A stretch of 21,473 nucleotides of DNA from Clostridia bacterium (GCA_017467225.1 JAFTSR010000322.1:1-21473); one strand, 5' to 3'; shown: positions 1 to 7,154, counted from the stretch's first letter. Program-made: numbers and translations. The notes: a model not told the origin generated them from the sequence alone.

Positions 1-617
1 CCGAAAAGGTCAGCCCCAAGGCCATCAAGTCCATCGAAACCGCACTGCGCAAGATGGAGCGCACCACCATCGATATCGACCGCACCGAGCAGTTCCGCGC
101 TGCCGGCATTATCGCCACGCAGGACTCCCAGGCGGTCATCTCGGAGAAAATGATCAACCTGCGCGCCATCCGCGTGCGCACCGGCGGCGTCACCAAAACG
201 GCCTACCGTATTCTCAATATTCCGATCGTGTATTCCTACTCGCTGCTTGAGGATCAGGTGCTCTCGGTTCCGCGTGAGCTGCTCAACACCAAGGACGTGC
301 TGCGCTCCAGCGAGTCGATCATGATGATCCGCTACAGCCTCTTGCGCTGGATCGAGACCATGAAGCGCTTCCCGGACGAGTCGGATAACATTATCCGCTA
401 TGAGGCGTTGTACAATCTTCTGGGAAATCCGCCCGAGCGGCAGGCCAAGGCGGCCATCCGCTCCAACACGGTCAAGCTGCTGGATAACTACGTCAAAATG
501 AATTACATCGCAGGCTACAGCCAGTTCAAACACGGCGCCGTCATTGTCGGCGTCAAGATCCAGCTCAATCCCGGCGACAGGGCAACCATTGACGCCGAGG
601 CGGAGGAGGACGCATGA
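1..617 (+). CDS. Unrecognised protein, 3' part of a gene cut by the window edge
   Basis: The reading frame is open from base 3 with no stop before 615-617, so the gene begins outside the window; the ATG at 54 has no obvious ribosome binding site and is probably internal. About 205 residues are visible. I do not recognise the family with confidence. The middle is rich in hydrophobic and beta-branched residues (IPIVYSYSLLEDQVLSVP). It is followed by a basic helical stretch (MIRYSLLRWIETMKR) and then IIRYEALYNLLG and a run ending MNYIAGY. That order loosely recalls the winged-helix part of plasmid or phage replication initiators, but this is a weak impression. The tail is acidic (DAEAEEDA). The stop overlaps the next start by 4 bp (ATGA), so it is translationally coupled to the cysteine desulfidase-family gene. 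Confidence 0.75.
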   Translation, partial: EKVSPKAIKSIETALRKMERTTIDIDRTEQFRAAGIIATQDSQAVISEKMINLRAIRVRTGGVTKTAYRILNIPIVYSYSLLEDQVLSVPRELLNTKDVLRSSESIMMIRYSLLRWIETMKRFPDESDNIIRYEALYNLLGNPPERQAKAAIRSNTVKLLDNYVKMNYIAGYSQFKHGAVIVGVKIQLNPGDRATIDAEAEEDA

Positions 618-1930
618 GCGCGCGCCTGACGCTCCCCGCCGAGCTGCACCAAGCCTACGGCGCTATCCTTGCCGAGGAATTGGTGCCGGCGATGGGCTGC
701 ACCGAGCCGATCGCGCTGGCGTATGCCGCGGCCATTCTTGCCCGGACGCTCGGACAGGCTCCCGACGCACTTGACGCTGCGGTCAGCGGCAATATCATCA
801 AAAACGTCAAAAGCGTCGTCGTTCCCATGACGGGAGGTCTGCGCGGCATCGAGGTCGCGTTGGCGGCAGGGCTGCTGTCGGCACAGCCGGCAATGAAATT
901 GGAGGTTCTGCGTGTGCTGGGCGCGGATGCCAAGGAGCGCATCGGTGCGCTGCTGCGCAGCTGCAACATGGAGGTCAGGGAGCTTGACACCCCCCACGCC
1001 TTCGATCTTTTGCTGACAGGGCAGAGCGGTGAGCACGTCTGTCGCGTCCGCATTACCGGCTTCCATACCAACGTTACCGAGGTAACGCTGGACGGCGAGG
1101 ACATCACCGCCCGTTACGCGCAGAGCGATTGCGCCGCGCACATGGACGGCGGCGACAGCCGCACCGACCGAAGCCTTTTGACGGTCGAGAATATCGTAAC
1201 GTATGCCGAGGAATGTGACCTGACGCCGCTGCGTCCGCTGCTTATGCGTCAGATCGAAATGAATACCGCCATTGCCGAGGAGGGTCTGCGCGGCGAGTAC
1301 GGCGCGGCCATCGGCAAGCTGCTCTGGCAGGGCGGCGCGGCCTCGCTCAAGGATCGCGCACGCGCGTATGCCACGGCCGGCTCGGATGCCCGTATGTCGG
1401 GCTGTGAGCTGCCGGTCTGCATTCTCTCAGGCAGCGGCAACCAGGGCATGACCGCCTCCTTGCCCGTGATCGTGTACGCCCGTGAGCTGGGCGTGGACGA
1501 GGACACGCTGCTGCGTGCACTCATTGTCTCCGATCTGATCACGGTGCATCAGAAGACCGGCATCGGTACGCTGTCGGCCTACTGCGGTGCCATCAGCGCA
1601 GGCTGCGGCTGCGGCGCGGGCATCTGTTATCTCTACGGCGGTCGCTTTTATGAAATCGCACATACCGTTGTCAACGCGGTGGCCATTTTGTCCGGCACCA
1701 TTTGCGACGGTGCCAAGCCCTCGTGTGCAGCCAAGATCGCCATGGCGGTCGAGGCAGGCATTATGGGCTTTGAGATGAACCGCGCCGGGCGCGAGTTCGT
1801 CGGCGGCGACGGCATTGTGCAAAAGGGCATTGAGAACACCATCCGCAACGTCGGGCGACTGGCGCGCGACGGCATGACCCAGACCGATCGGCAGATCATT
1901 CGCATCATGCTGGGGGAGGAAAATCGGTGA
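614..1930 (+). CDS. L-cysteine desulfidase family protein (UPF0597 / CyuA-like)
   Basis: Product of 438 residues, the usual length for the UPF0597/YhaM (CyuA) family, which shares its fold with the alpha domain of iron-sulfur L-serine dehydratase. Characterised members break L-cysteine down to sulfide, ammonia and pyruvate with a 4Fe-4S cluster in the cytoplasm. Visible hallmarks are MGCTEPIALAYAAA near residue 30, SGSGNQGMTASLPV near 273, the cysteine-rich AYCGAISAGCGCGAGICY near 323, and GTICDGAKPSCAAKIA near 361. These hold the cysteines expected as cluster ligands. The gene overlaps its neighbours by 4 bp on both sides (ATGA at 614, GTGA at 1927), so the three genes form one translationally coupled operon. 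The family assignment is strong; cysteine rather than serine or another amino acid as substrate is inferred from the family. Confidence 0.92.
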   Translation: MSARLTLPAELHQAYGAILAEELVPAMGCTEPIALAYAAAILARTLGQAPDALDAAVSGNIIKNVKSVVVPMTGGLRGIEVALAAGLLSAQPAMKLEVLRVLGADAKERIGALLRSCNMEVRELDTPHAFDLLLTGQSGEHVCRVRITGFHTNVTEVTLDGEDITARYAQSDCAAHMDGGDSRTDRSLLTVENIVTYAEECDLTPLRPLLMRQIEMNTAIAEEGLRGEYGAAIGKLLWQGGAASLKDRARAYATAGSDARMSGCELPVCILSGSGNQGMTASLPVIVYARELGVDEDTLLRALIVSDLITVHQKTGIGTLSAYCGAISAGCGCGAGICYLYGGRFYEIAHTVVNAVAILSGTICDGAKPSCAAKIAMAVEAGIMGFEMNRAGREFVGGDGIVQKGIENTIRNVGRLARDGMTQTDRQIIRIMLGEENR

Positions 1931-2430
1931 GCCGGCGACCCGTCTGCCGCACGACGGCAGGGAAGTGGCTGCTTTGCGGCTCGCTGATCGCGACGCTTTT
2001 GGTGCTGTGCTTTATCTTTGGAAACTCGCTGCAGGACGGCGAGCGGAGCATGCAGACCAGCGGCGCGGTGGTTGAGGTAGTCAAGCCGATCGTTGACCCG
2101 AAGGACGAGATCGAGGACGAGATCTTTTCCACCATCATTCGTAAGCTGGCGCATTTTACCGAGTTCTTTTGGCTGGGCATGGCCGCCTTTGGCGTGCTGA
2201 TTGGCGCTTCGCTGCAGGAGCTTCGGCATCGACCGACGCGCAGCGGCGTGCTGCTGTTTTTGCTTCTTTGCGCCGTGGCAGATGAATTTTTGCAGAGCTT
2301 TACCGGGCGCACCTCGTCGGTCAGGGACGTGCTGATCGATTTCGGCGGCGCTTTGAGCGGCTTGCTGCTCACATACCTTGCTGTGCGCGGCGTGAGATGG
2401 CTGTGCAGAAAGCGATGTGCCAATAAATGA
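1927..2430 (+). CDS. VanZ-like integral membrane protein
   Basis: Product of 167 residues, normal for a VanZ-like domain. It starts at GTG 1927, which overlaps the previous stop by 4 bp and lies 7 bp after a GGGGGAGG ribosome binding site. Visible features are an N-terminal membrane segment (about residues 14-31), the motif RKLAHFTEFFWLG, further membrane segments around 70-85 and 95-110, and the diagnostic DEFLQSFTGRTSSVRDVLID followed by a glycine-rich last membrane segment. The prototype VanZ gives low-level teicoplanin resistance, but most chromosomal members have no assigned function and resistance should not be inferred here. A strong terminator follows at once, so this is the last gene of the operon. 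Confidence 0.9.
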   Translation: MSRRPVCRTTAGKWLLCGSLIATLLVLCFIFGNSLQDGERSMQTSGAVVEVVKPIVDPKDEIEDEIFSTIIRKLAHFTEFFWLGMAAFGVLIGASLQELRHRPTRSGVLLFLLLCAVADEFLQSFTGRTSSVRDVLIDFGGALSGLLLTYLAVRGVRWLCRKRCANK

Positions 2431-2466
2431 AAAAATCCTCGCTTGAGCAGTTGAGCGGGGATTTTT
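2431..2466 (+). terminator. Rho-independent terminator after the VanZ-like gene
   Basis: AAAAATCCTCGCT pairs with AGCGGGGATTTTT across a 10-nt loop, a 13-bp stem with a single G-T pair, directly after the stop codon. The right arm ends in five T, giving the usual stem plus U-tract. Confidence 0.88.
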
Positions 2467-2488
2467 GCGTAGGGAGCGGGGGAAGGGA

Positions 2489-2962
2489 TTTTAGATGGTG
2501 CGAACAAAGCGTTCTATCCATAATGGATTTATTGTTCATTTCTTTGACACACGTCAAAGAAACGAACCAAAGAAAACGTGCATGGGGGAGAGCCCCCATG
2601 TCCCCCCTCTTTCGCGTGTTACACGCAAAAAACGCTGTCGCATTTTTTGCTAAACACACGCGGTTGTAGCATAGCAAAAACTTTGCTTTCGCCGTTTCAA
2701 AAAAACGGCGAAAACAGCGGGGAGCTCTACGGGAAGAAGGGTAAAAAAGCCGAACACTTGTGCACCGCACCCAGGGATAGCAGCGAAGCAGTCTCCCTAA
2801 CGACTTTAGGCCCATACGGACAAAATGCGCACAATCTCGGGGGGATATACAAGGGGGTCTCCCCCTTGTACGCGTTTTTTTCGGTTCACTTTTTTGGGGC
2901 GTGCCAAAAAAGTGAACAACAAACCTACAAAGGTTAGAAAGTCTTGTTTGCACAATCTAAAT
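2489..2962. repeat. Modular hairpin repeat, copy A (type-1 arm inverted, type-2 arm direct)
   Basis: This copy fills most of the 614-bp gap before the sigma factor gene. The left part (2489-2735) is a full type-1 module on the minus strand. Its stems are H1 2687-2697/2703-2713 (11 bp), H2 outer CGCGTGT 2613-2619 with ACACGCG 2656-2662 and an inner poly-A/poly-T hairpin between them, H3 CATGGGGG/CCCCCATG at 2581-2600, and H4 2534-2548/2553-2567. The right part (2838-2962) is a plus-strand arm with only H3 (ACAAGGGGG/CCCCCTTGT) and a perfect 14-bp H4 (2884-2897/2904-2917). Both ends carry the family tag, TTTAGATGGTGCGAACAA on the left and its near complement on the right, so the copy has terminal inverted repeats of about 80 bp. 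No convincing gene lies inside. Confidence 0.85.
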
Positions 2963-2974
2963 CCCCTCCACCCC

Positions 2975-3023
2975 GTGACCACCCCCTCCCAAACATCGTG
3001 ATTATAGGTGAAGGACCTTCACC
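2975..3023 (+). promoter_or_regulatory. Possible ECF-type promoter and palindrome before the sigma factor gene
   Basis: GTGACC (2975-2980) and CGTGA (2997-3001) are separated by 16 bp, the kind of spacing seen in promoters read by ECF sigma factors, which would fit autoregulation. Just downstream, GGTGAAGG (3007-3014) and CCTTCACC (3016-3023) form a perfect inverted repeat around one central base, too tight for a hairpin but right for a protein-binding site. No good sigma-A promoter is seen here. Both parts are tentative. Confidence 0.35.
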
Positions 3024-3044
3024 ACCCCGAAAGGAGCTGACACC

Positions 3045-3620
3045 ATGACCAACCCCAAAATCACCGACCAAGCCATCGTCGAGCTGTTTCTCTCCCGCGA
3101 TGAGAGGGCAATGCGCGAGAGCCAAGACCGCTATGCCGCCTATTGCCAAACCATCGCACGCCGGATCCTTGGGAACGAGCAGGACGCCGAGGAATGCGTC
3201 AACGATACCTGGCTGCGTGCCTGGCAGTCCATCCCACCGCACCACCCGCAAAACCTTGCCGGCTTTCTCGGCAAGCTGACGCGAACGCTGGCCATCGATC
3301 GCCTGCGCACCCAAAACCGCCTCAAGCGTGGCGGCGGCGAGGTCGCCGTGGCGCTGGATGAGCTGGCGGACTGCGTGCCGGATAGCGCCGAGCACCCCGA
3401 CGCGTGGAGCGACGACCTGGTGCTGCGCGAGACGCTGCAGGACTTTCTTGCCCGGCAGCCCGAGACGACGCGCACCGCCTTTGTCATGCGGTATTTTTAT
3501 ACCATGGATATCAAGGAGATCGCGCGAGAGATGGGCTGGGGGGAGAGTCGCACCAAAATGCAGCTGCTGCGCACCCGTGAGGCGCTGCGCGCGCACCTGC
3601 AAGAGCAGATGCTCCTGTAA
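3045..3620 (+). CDS. ECF-family RNA polymerase sigma factor
   Basis: Product of 191 residues, typical for an extracytoplasmic-function sigma factor, which redirects RNA polymerase to a small regulon after an envelope signal. Region 2 is seen at about residues 10-90 (DAEECVNDTWLRAWQSIPP, then LTRTLAIDRLR). Region 4 is at about 130-185, with the helix-turn-helix in FYTMDIKEIAREMGWGESRT. The linker is short and no extra C-terminal domain is present. The start at 3045 follows an AAGGAG site by 9 bp. The next gene begins 26 bp after the stop and encodes a membrane protein, the standard sigma/anti-sigma arrangement. An inverted repeat and an ECF-like promoter candidate lie just upstream. Confidence 0.92.
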   Translation: MTNPKITDQAIVELFLSRDERAMRESQDRYAAYCQTIARRILGNEQDAEECVNDTWLRAWQSIPPHHPQNLAGFLGKLTRTLAIDRLRTQNRLKRGGGEVAVALDELADCVPDSAEHPDAWSDDLVLRETLQDFLARQPETTRTAFVMRYFYTMDIKEIAREMGWGESRTKMQLLRTREALRAHLQEQMLL

Positions 3621-3646
3621 TAAACATCACGAAAGGGAGAGTGTAT

Positions 3647-4696
3647 ATGAAAAACCAACGCAGTGAACAGTTATTTGATGTGATCGGGACTTTGCCCGAG
3701 GATATGATCGCCGCCGCCGCGCCCACGGGCAGAGCCAAAATTCTCCGTACCCGCCGCCTTGCCACCGCCGCCGCTTGCCTTGTCTGCGCCTGCGCCGTCG
3801 GATTTGGCGCGTGGAGTGCCGGCGTGTTCGGCGCAGACCCTGAGATCGGGAAAAATCCCTACGGCGAGGAGTCCATGAGTCCCGAGGGAGCAGAGCCTGC
3901 CCCCTGGCGCTCTTGGGACAGCCTGCCCACCGGGGAGCAGTATCCGTATCTGACGTGGGATGGCAGGGAATACAGCAGCCAGACACCCCTGACCGGCGGC
4001 GCGACCTTAGGCGAGTCGCTGGGCGAGATCACCGTCCGCGGCTATAACGAGCAGACAGGGAAGCACGTAAAAATGCAAGCCACATTGCACCGCCTTTTGG
4101 ATGTGAGCGAGCAGTTTGCCGTGGCCGTTACGTTCCCCGACACCGAGGGAAAAAATCCCGAAACACCTCAGCCCTACGTGTATATCGATTCCTCCTGGCG
4201 CCCCCGGACGCTGGGCGAGATGATCGACGCGCTCAATCTGGAACAGTTTATGTCCTTCGGCATCGTTTACGCCGGAGAGAATGATATGGTCATGTACGAC
4301 GTGCCCAGCGAGGACGTCTGGGAGCTGATGATCTTTGACCGCAGCCTTGTCAACGTGTATGATCAGGAGGAAGCCTCCAAGGATGGCTATGGCCGCAGTC
4401 TGATCCGCGCCAGCGTGTACGCACGTGCGCTGGGATATTGGAACATCAGCCTGGCGCTGACCGACCGGGGGTATATGACCACCAACATCGGCTCAACGGG
4501 CAAGGCGTTCTATATCGGCAAGGACAAGGTCGCCGAGATTATTTCTGTCATTGAGACGTATGAGCGGACGGAGAATTATGTCTGGGACCCTGCCAAGGAG
4601 CCGAACGGCCCCGGGCAGAATGCCGTGCCGGGGCCCGAGCCCGGAACACCCATAGGCTATGGCGCGACCACGCTGCCGTATGACCCCAGAGCGTGA
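3647..4696 (+). CDS. Single-pass membrane protein, probable anti-sigma factor for the ECF sigma
   Basis: Product of 349 residues from ATG 3647, which sits 7 bp after a GGGAG site; an in-frame GTG six bases earlier is too close to that site. The layout is a short cytoplasmic N-terminus (about 45 residues, with LFDVIGTLPEDMIAAAAP and basic residues), one membrane segment (about 40-62, alanine-rich and ending in VGFGAWSAGVFG), and a 280-residue outer domain with a proline-rich tail. No classical zinc anti-sigma HxxxCxxC motif is visible, so this would be a non-zinc type. The outer domain is not one I recognise. The role is inferred from gene order, co-transcription and topology. A small hairpin (AGGGGG/CCCCCT, 4700-4716) follows the stop but lacks a T-tract. 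Confidence 0.75.
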   Translation: MKNQRSEQLFDVIGTLPEDMIAAAAPTGRAKILRTRRLATAAACLVCACAVGFGAWSAGVFGADPEIGKNPYGEESMSPEGAEPAPWRSWDSLPTGEQYPYLTWDGREYSSQTPLTGGATLGESLGEITVRGYNEQTGKHVKMQATLHRLLDVSEQFAVAVTFPDTEGKNPETPQPYVYIDSSWRPRTLGEMIDALNLEQFMSFGIVYAGENDMVMYDVPSEDVWELMIFDRSLVNVYDQEEASKDGYGRSLIRASVYARALGYWNISLALTDRGYMTTNIGSTGKAFYIGKDKVAEIISVIETYERTENYVWDPAKEPNGPGQNAVPGPEPGTPIGYGATTLPYDPRA

Positions 4697-4732
4697 GGAA
4701 GGGGGCGCCACCCCCTACCGGTTTGGCGTTCT

Positions 4733-4973
4733 CCCCGTAGAAATTCCCTCTGTTTTCGCCGTTTTCTTTAAACGGCGAAAGCAAAGTCTGCACTCTGTGT
4801 CAACCGCGCGCGATTGAGCAAAAACGCGGATGCGTTTTTGTGTGTAGCGCGCGACCACTTGGGGTTCTTAGGGGTGGAACCCCTAAGTCGGTTTCTTGGT
4901 TCGTTCTTTGCCGAGGCAAAGAATGAACAACAAACAAATTAAGGTTAGAAAGTCTTGTTTGCACAATCTACAT
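4733..4973 (+). repeat. Modular hairpin repeat, copy B (single type-1 module)
   Basis: A plus-strand type-1 module between two convergent genes. The stems in order are H1 TTTCGCCGTTT 4754-4764 with 4770-4780, H2 outer CGCGCGC 4805-4811 with GCGCGCG 4847-4853 enclosing an AAAAACGC/GCGTTTTT hairpin, H3 CTTAGGGGT 4867-4875 with 4879-4887, and H4 4899-4912 with 4915-4928. It ends in the outer tag (CTTGTTTGCACAATCTACAT) at 4973. The H2 outer stem differs from the other copies on both sides, so pairing is kept. Only the right-hand tag is present. No gene is seen. Confidence 0.85.
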
Positions 4974-4985
4974 CCCCTCCACCCG

Positions 4986-5023
4986 CCAAAAAACAACTAC
5001 CCCCGGCAAACCGCCGGGGGTAG
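4986..5023 (-). terminator. Rho-independent terminator of the acyltransferase gene
   Basis: CTACCCCCGGC (4997-5007) pairs perfectly with GCCGGGGGTAG (5013-5023) across a 5-nt loop. On the minus strand the stem is followed by TTGTTTTTTGG, so it terminates transcription of the leftward gene ending at 5046. It begins 12 bp beyond the end of repeat copy B. Confidence 0.92.
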
Positions 5024-5045
5024 CTTTGTCGGGAGACGCGAGGCA

Positions 5046-6326
5046 TCACAGCCCCAAGAAGGTGCTTCCTTCTCCCTTGACGATATTTTTATAACGATGG
5101 TAAATATGTACGTACTTGAGCGCGTTGAATCTCTTGTCGCTCTTGAGCTGGTAGATCTTTCCGTCGGCGTAGACGTCGAGCTTGTTGCGACCCAGCACCG
5201 TCACCGCCAGCGTGGTCTCATAGGGGAAGGCATACTCTGCCGTCTCGCCCTTGGCAAGCAGACGGTCGCCGTACAAGGACAGCGTCACGTTCTTTTGCAA
5301 GAGTACCTTTTTCTTGTAGGGAATGACCTCGTACAGATCGGCCTGTTCACAGTACACAGGCGCGTCGGTCATACTCGTCACGTCCAGCGCGTTGACGTAG
5401 TCGCTCTGATAATCGTACCAGTCGGCCACAAAGCGGAAGGGAAGCTCACCCTCGACGGGGGCAAACTCCTTGGTCGGCGTGTAGCGCGCCGTCAAGCCGC
5501 ACTTTTTGCAGCTGAACAGGTCGTCGTGGCTCTCGAAGGTGGAAAGTCCGCACTTGGGGCAGACGTAAATGGCACGCTCCAGATACTCGGCCAGCTTTTT
5601 GTGGGTGTAGGTGGTGTCAGCCACCGCCTCGTTGACGTACAGCTCCTTCTCAATCTGGGCAAACAGCTCCGCGTCACTCATCTCCTTGAACTCCTCAGGG
5701 TAGATGACACGGCTGACGTAGCCGCGCAGCTTGCCGCGACGGGTGACGTCACTCCAGCGCGGCTGCACGCCGTAGCCGCCCTCGATGCGGTACAGAGCGA
5801 TGGGCAGGCTGAGCTTTTTGGCAAGGTAAGCGATGGAGGGGCTCATATATTCGGTGCGACCGCTGAAGGTGCGGTTGCCCTCGGGCGCGATGGCAATGGT
5901 GCCGCCCTGCATGGCCACGCGGATGCAGTTGATGATGGCCTTGATGTCGGTGGTCTGCTTTTTGATCGGGATGGGCTCGACCAGATAGCGGATCAGCGAG
6001 GAGACCCAGCCGTTGGAGAACAGATCTTCCGAGGCAAGGTAATAGACCGGACCGCGGAAGGCCATGCCGACGAAGAACTGGTCAAAGGCGGTCTGGTGGT
6101 TCATCAGGATGAGGTACGGACGCTTTTGCTGCTCCTTGAATTTTTGCACGCGGACACCGTATTTGATCCACGCCAGGGGCGCGATTGCCCAATACAGCGT
6201 AGCGCGTACGACGAAGTGGCGGAATTTGACCCACTTTTTTTCTTTCTTTTTCTTCTTTTTATTGCTTGGCTTTTTCACGTCCGCGGGCTTTGTTTGCTGC
6301 GGTGTTTTGGTAATTTGTTGTTCCAT
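5046..6326 (-). CDS. PlsC-type 1-acylglycerol-3-phosphate acyltransferase with zinc-ribbon tail
   Basis: Product of 426 residues. The start at 6326 is chosen because a consensus promoter lies at 6391-6419; the longer frame to 6419 would start upstream of the transcript. The N-terminus is lysine-rich (NKKKKKKEKK) and is followed by a hydrophobic anchor around residues 40-55. The acyltransferase block has motif I NHQTAFD (catalytic H77 and D82 of HX4D) and motif III EGNR at 149-152. Family members move an acyl chain onto lysophosphatidate at the inner membrane face. After the catalytic domain come C256, C259, C273 and C276 (CPKCG and CKKCG, 13 residues between the pairs), a zinc ribbon, and then about 150 residues of beta-rich sequence. 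Typical PlsC proteins are about 240 residues, so the tail is an extra module of unknown role. The gene is monocistronic. Confidence 0.88.
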   Translation of the reverse strand: MEQQITKTPQQTKPADVKKPSNKKKKKKEKKWVKFRHFVVRATLYWAIAPLAWIKYGVRVQKFKEQQKRPYLILMNHQTAFDQFFVGMAFRGPVYYLASEDLFSNGWVSSLIRYLVEPIPIKKQTTDIKAIINCIRVAMQGGTIAIAPEGNRTFSGRTEYMSPSIAYLAKKLSLPIALYRIEGGYGVQPRWSDVTRRGKLRGYVSRVIYPEEFKEMSDAELFAQIEKELYVNEAVADTTYTHKKLAEYLERAIYVCPKCGLSTFESHDDLFSCKKCGLTARYTPTKEFAPVEGELPFRFVADWYDYQSDYVNALDVTSMTDAPVYCEQADLYEVIPYKKKVLLQKNVTLSLYGDRLLAKGETAEYAFPYETTLAVTVLGRNKLDVYADGKIYQLKSDKRFNALKYVHIYHRYKNIVKGEGSTFLGL

Positions 6327-6390
6327 GATGCACCTGATCTTGTTTGATGTTTGATAATTTTCGGAAGGTAAACAGTGCTTCCTGTCCCTT

Positions 6391-6419
6391 ATTGTACCAC
6401 AAAGTGAGGCTTTTGTCAA
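6391..6419 (-). promoter_or_regulatory. Sigma-A promoter of the acyltransferase gene
   Basis: Read on the minus strand: TTGACA (6414-6419), a 17-bp spacer, then TACAAT (6391-6396) preceded by TGG (an extended -10). Transcription should start near 6384, about 58 bases before the ATG at 6326. Confidence 0.9.
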
Positions 6420-6471
6420 CTAAAAGGCGTGAAAAAAGGGCTGGGGATGGTAAAAATCTCGCGGGGGGAGT

Positions 6472-7085
6472 TTTAGATGGTGCGAACAAGACTTTCTAAC
6501 GGTAATTGGTTTGTTGCCTATTTCTTTGGCGCGCCCCAAAGAAATAGGCGAAAGAAAGCGCGTACGAAGGGGGCAAGCCCCCTTGTAGATCCCCCACTGA
6601 CGGTTGCCGGCACGTGTGGGACTAAATCTCCACGTGCGCTGCTCCCCTCTGTGCAGCCGGATATTGGATCTGCAGGGCAAAGGCGTTGCCCTGCGTGTCT
6701 GAATAGTTGTTTACGTTGGAGGTTGTAGGGGTGCATTAGGCGTCCCGGTGGCGGCTTTGATGCCGACTCTTGCTGCGGAGATAAAGGCAACTCCGGTAGG
6801 GGAGGGCCTTGGTCCTCCCGCTGCTTCGCCTTTTCACTATCTTCCCGTAGAGCTCACCACAGTTTTCGCCGTCCTTTTTGAGGCGGCGAAAGCAAGGATT
6901 GCACTCTGCAACAGCCGCGCGGTGTTTCTTGTAACGCGCGACCACCACGGGATACGTAAGGGCAGAGCCCTTACGCACGTTTTCTTTGGGTTTCGGCGCA
7001 GCCGAAACAGCGTTTCATTTGTCGTGTGACAAAGAAATGGACACATGGAACAAGCGTTAGAAATCTTTGTTCGCACCATCAAAAC
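6472..7085. repeat. Modular hairpin repeat, copy C (type-2 arm inverted, type-1 arm direct)
   Basis: This is the longest copy; it fills the gap between the acyltransferase promoter and the next gene's terminator. The left arm (6472-6595, minus strand) is type 2, with the tag, a perfect 14-bp H4 around GGCGCGCC and an H3 AAGGGGG hairpin. The right arm (6844-7085, plus strand) is type 1. Its H1 is shortened, its H2 outer stem is CGCGCG 6916-6921 with 6935-6940 and lacks the inner hairpin, its H3 is a perfect 9 bp (6955-6963/6967-6975), and its H4 is decayed. The 250 bp between the arms hold three more inverted repeats (6610-6637, 6672-6694, 6799-6820). Short ORFs here have no ribosome binding sites and follow the hairpins. 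Arm order is the mirror image of copy A. Confidence 0.82.
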
Positions 7086-7092
7086 ACCAAAA

Positions 7093-7124
7093 AGCACCAA
7101 GACATAGAACCATGCCTTGGTGCT
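7093..7124 (-). terminator. Rho-independent terminator of the solute-binding lipoprotein gene
   Basis: AGCACCAAG (7093-7101) pairs with CTTGGTGCT (7116-7124), a perfect 9-bp stem. On the minus strand it is followed by TTTTTGG. It lies 31 bp past the stop of the leftward gene and starts only 8 bp from the end of repeat copy C. Confidence 0.88.
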
Positions 7125-7154
7125 TGCTTTTATGTATGCTTTTCCGTCGCCGGA

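Noticed and set aside
1927..2430. Glycopeptide resistance gene
   Set aside because: VanZ-like domains are widespread in Firmicutes without resistance, and no other van gene is present.
2489..2962. Target-site duplication flanking the repeat copies
   Set aside because: I compared the bases just outside both tags of A, C and D and found extension of the inverted symmetry rather than a direct duplication. Mobility by a classical transposase is therefore not shown.
4896..6347. 483-residue plus-strand open frame
   Set aside because: It begins inside repeat copy B, crosses a terminator, and is antisense to the acyltransferase, whose catalytic motifs are clear.
6327..6419. Longer N-termini for the acyltransferase (to 6419), the solute-binding protein (to 8765) and GntR (to 18699)
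   Set aside because: In each case the extension runs through a consensus promoter, and a good start with a ribosome binding site lies downstream.
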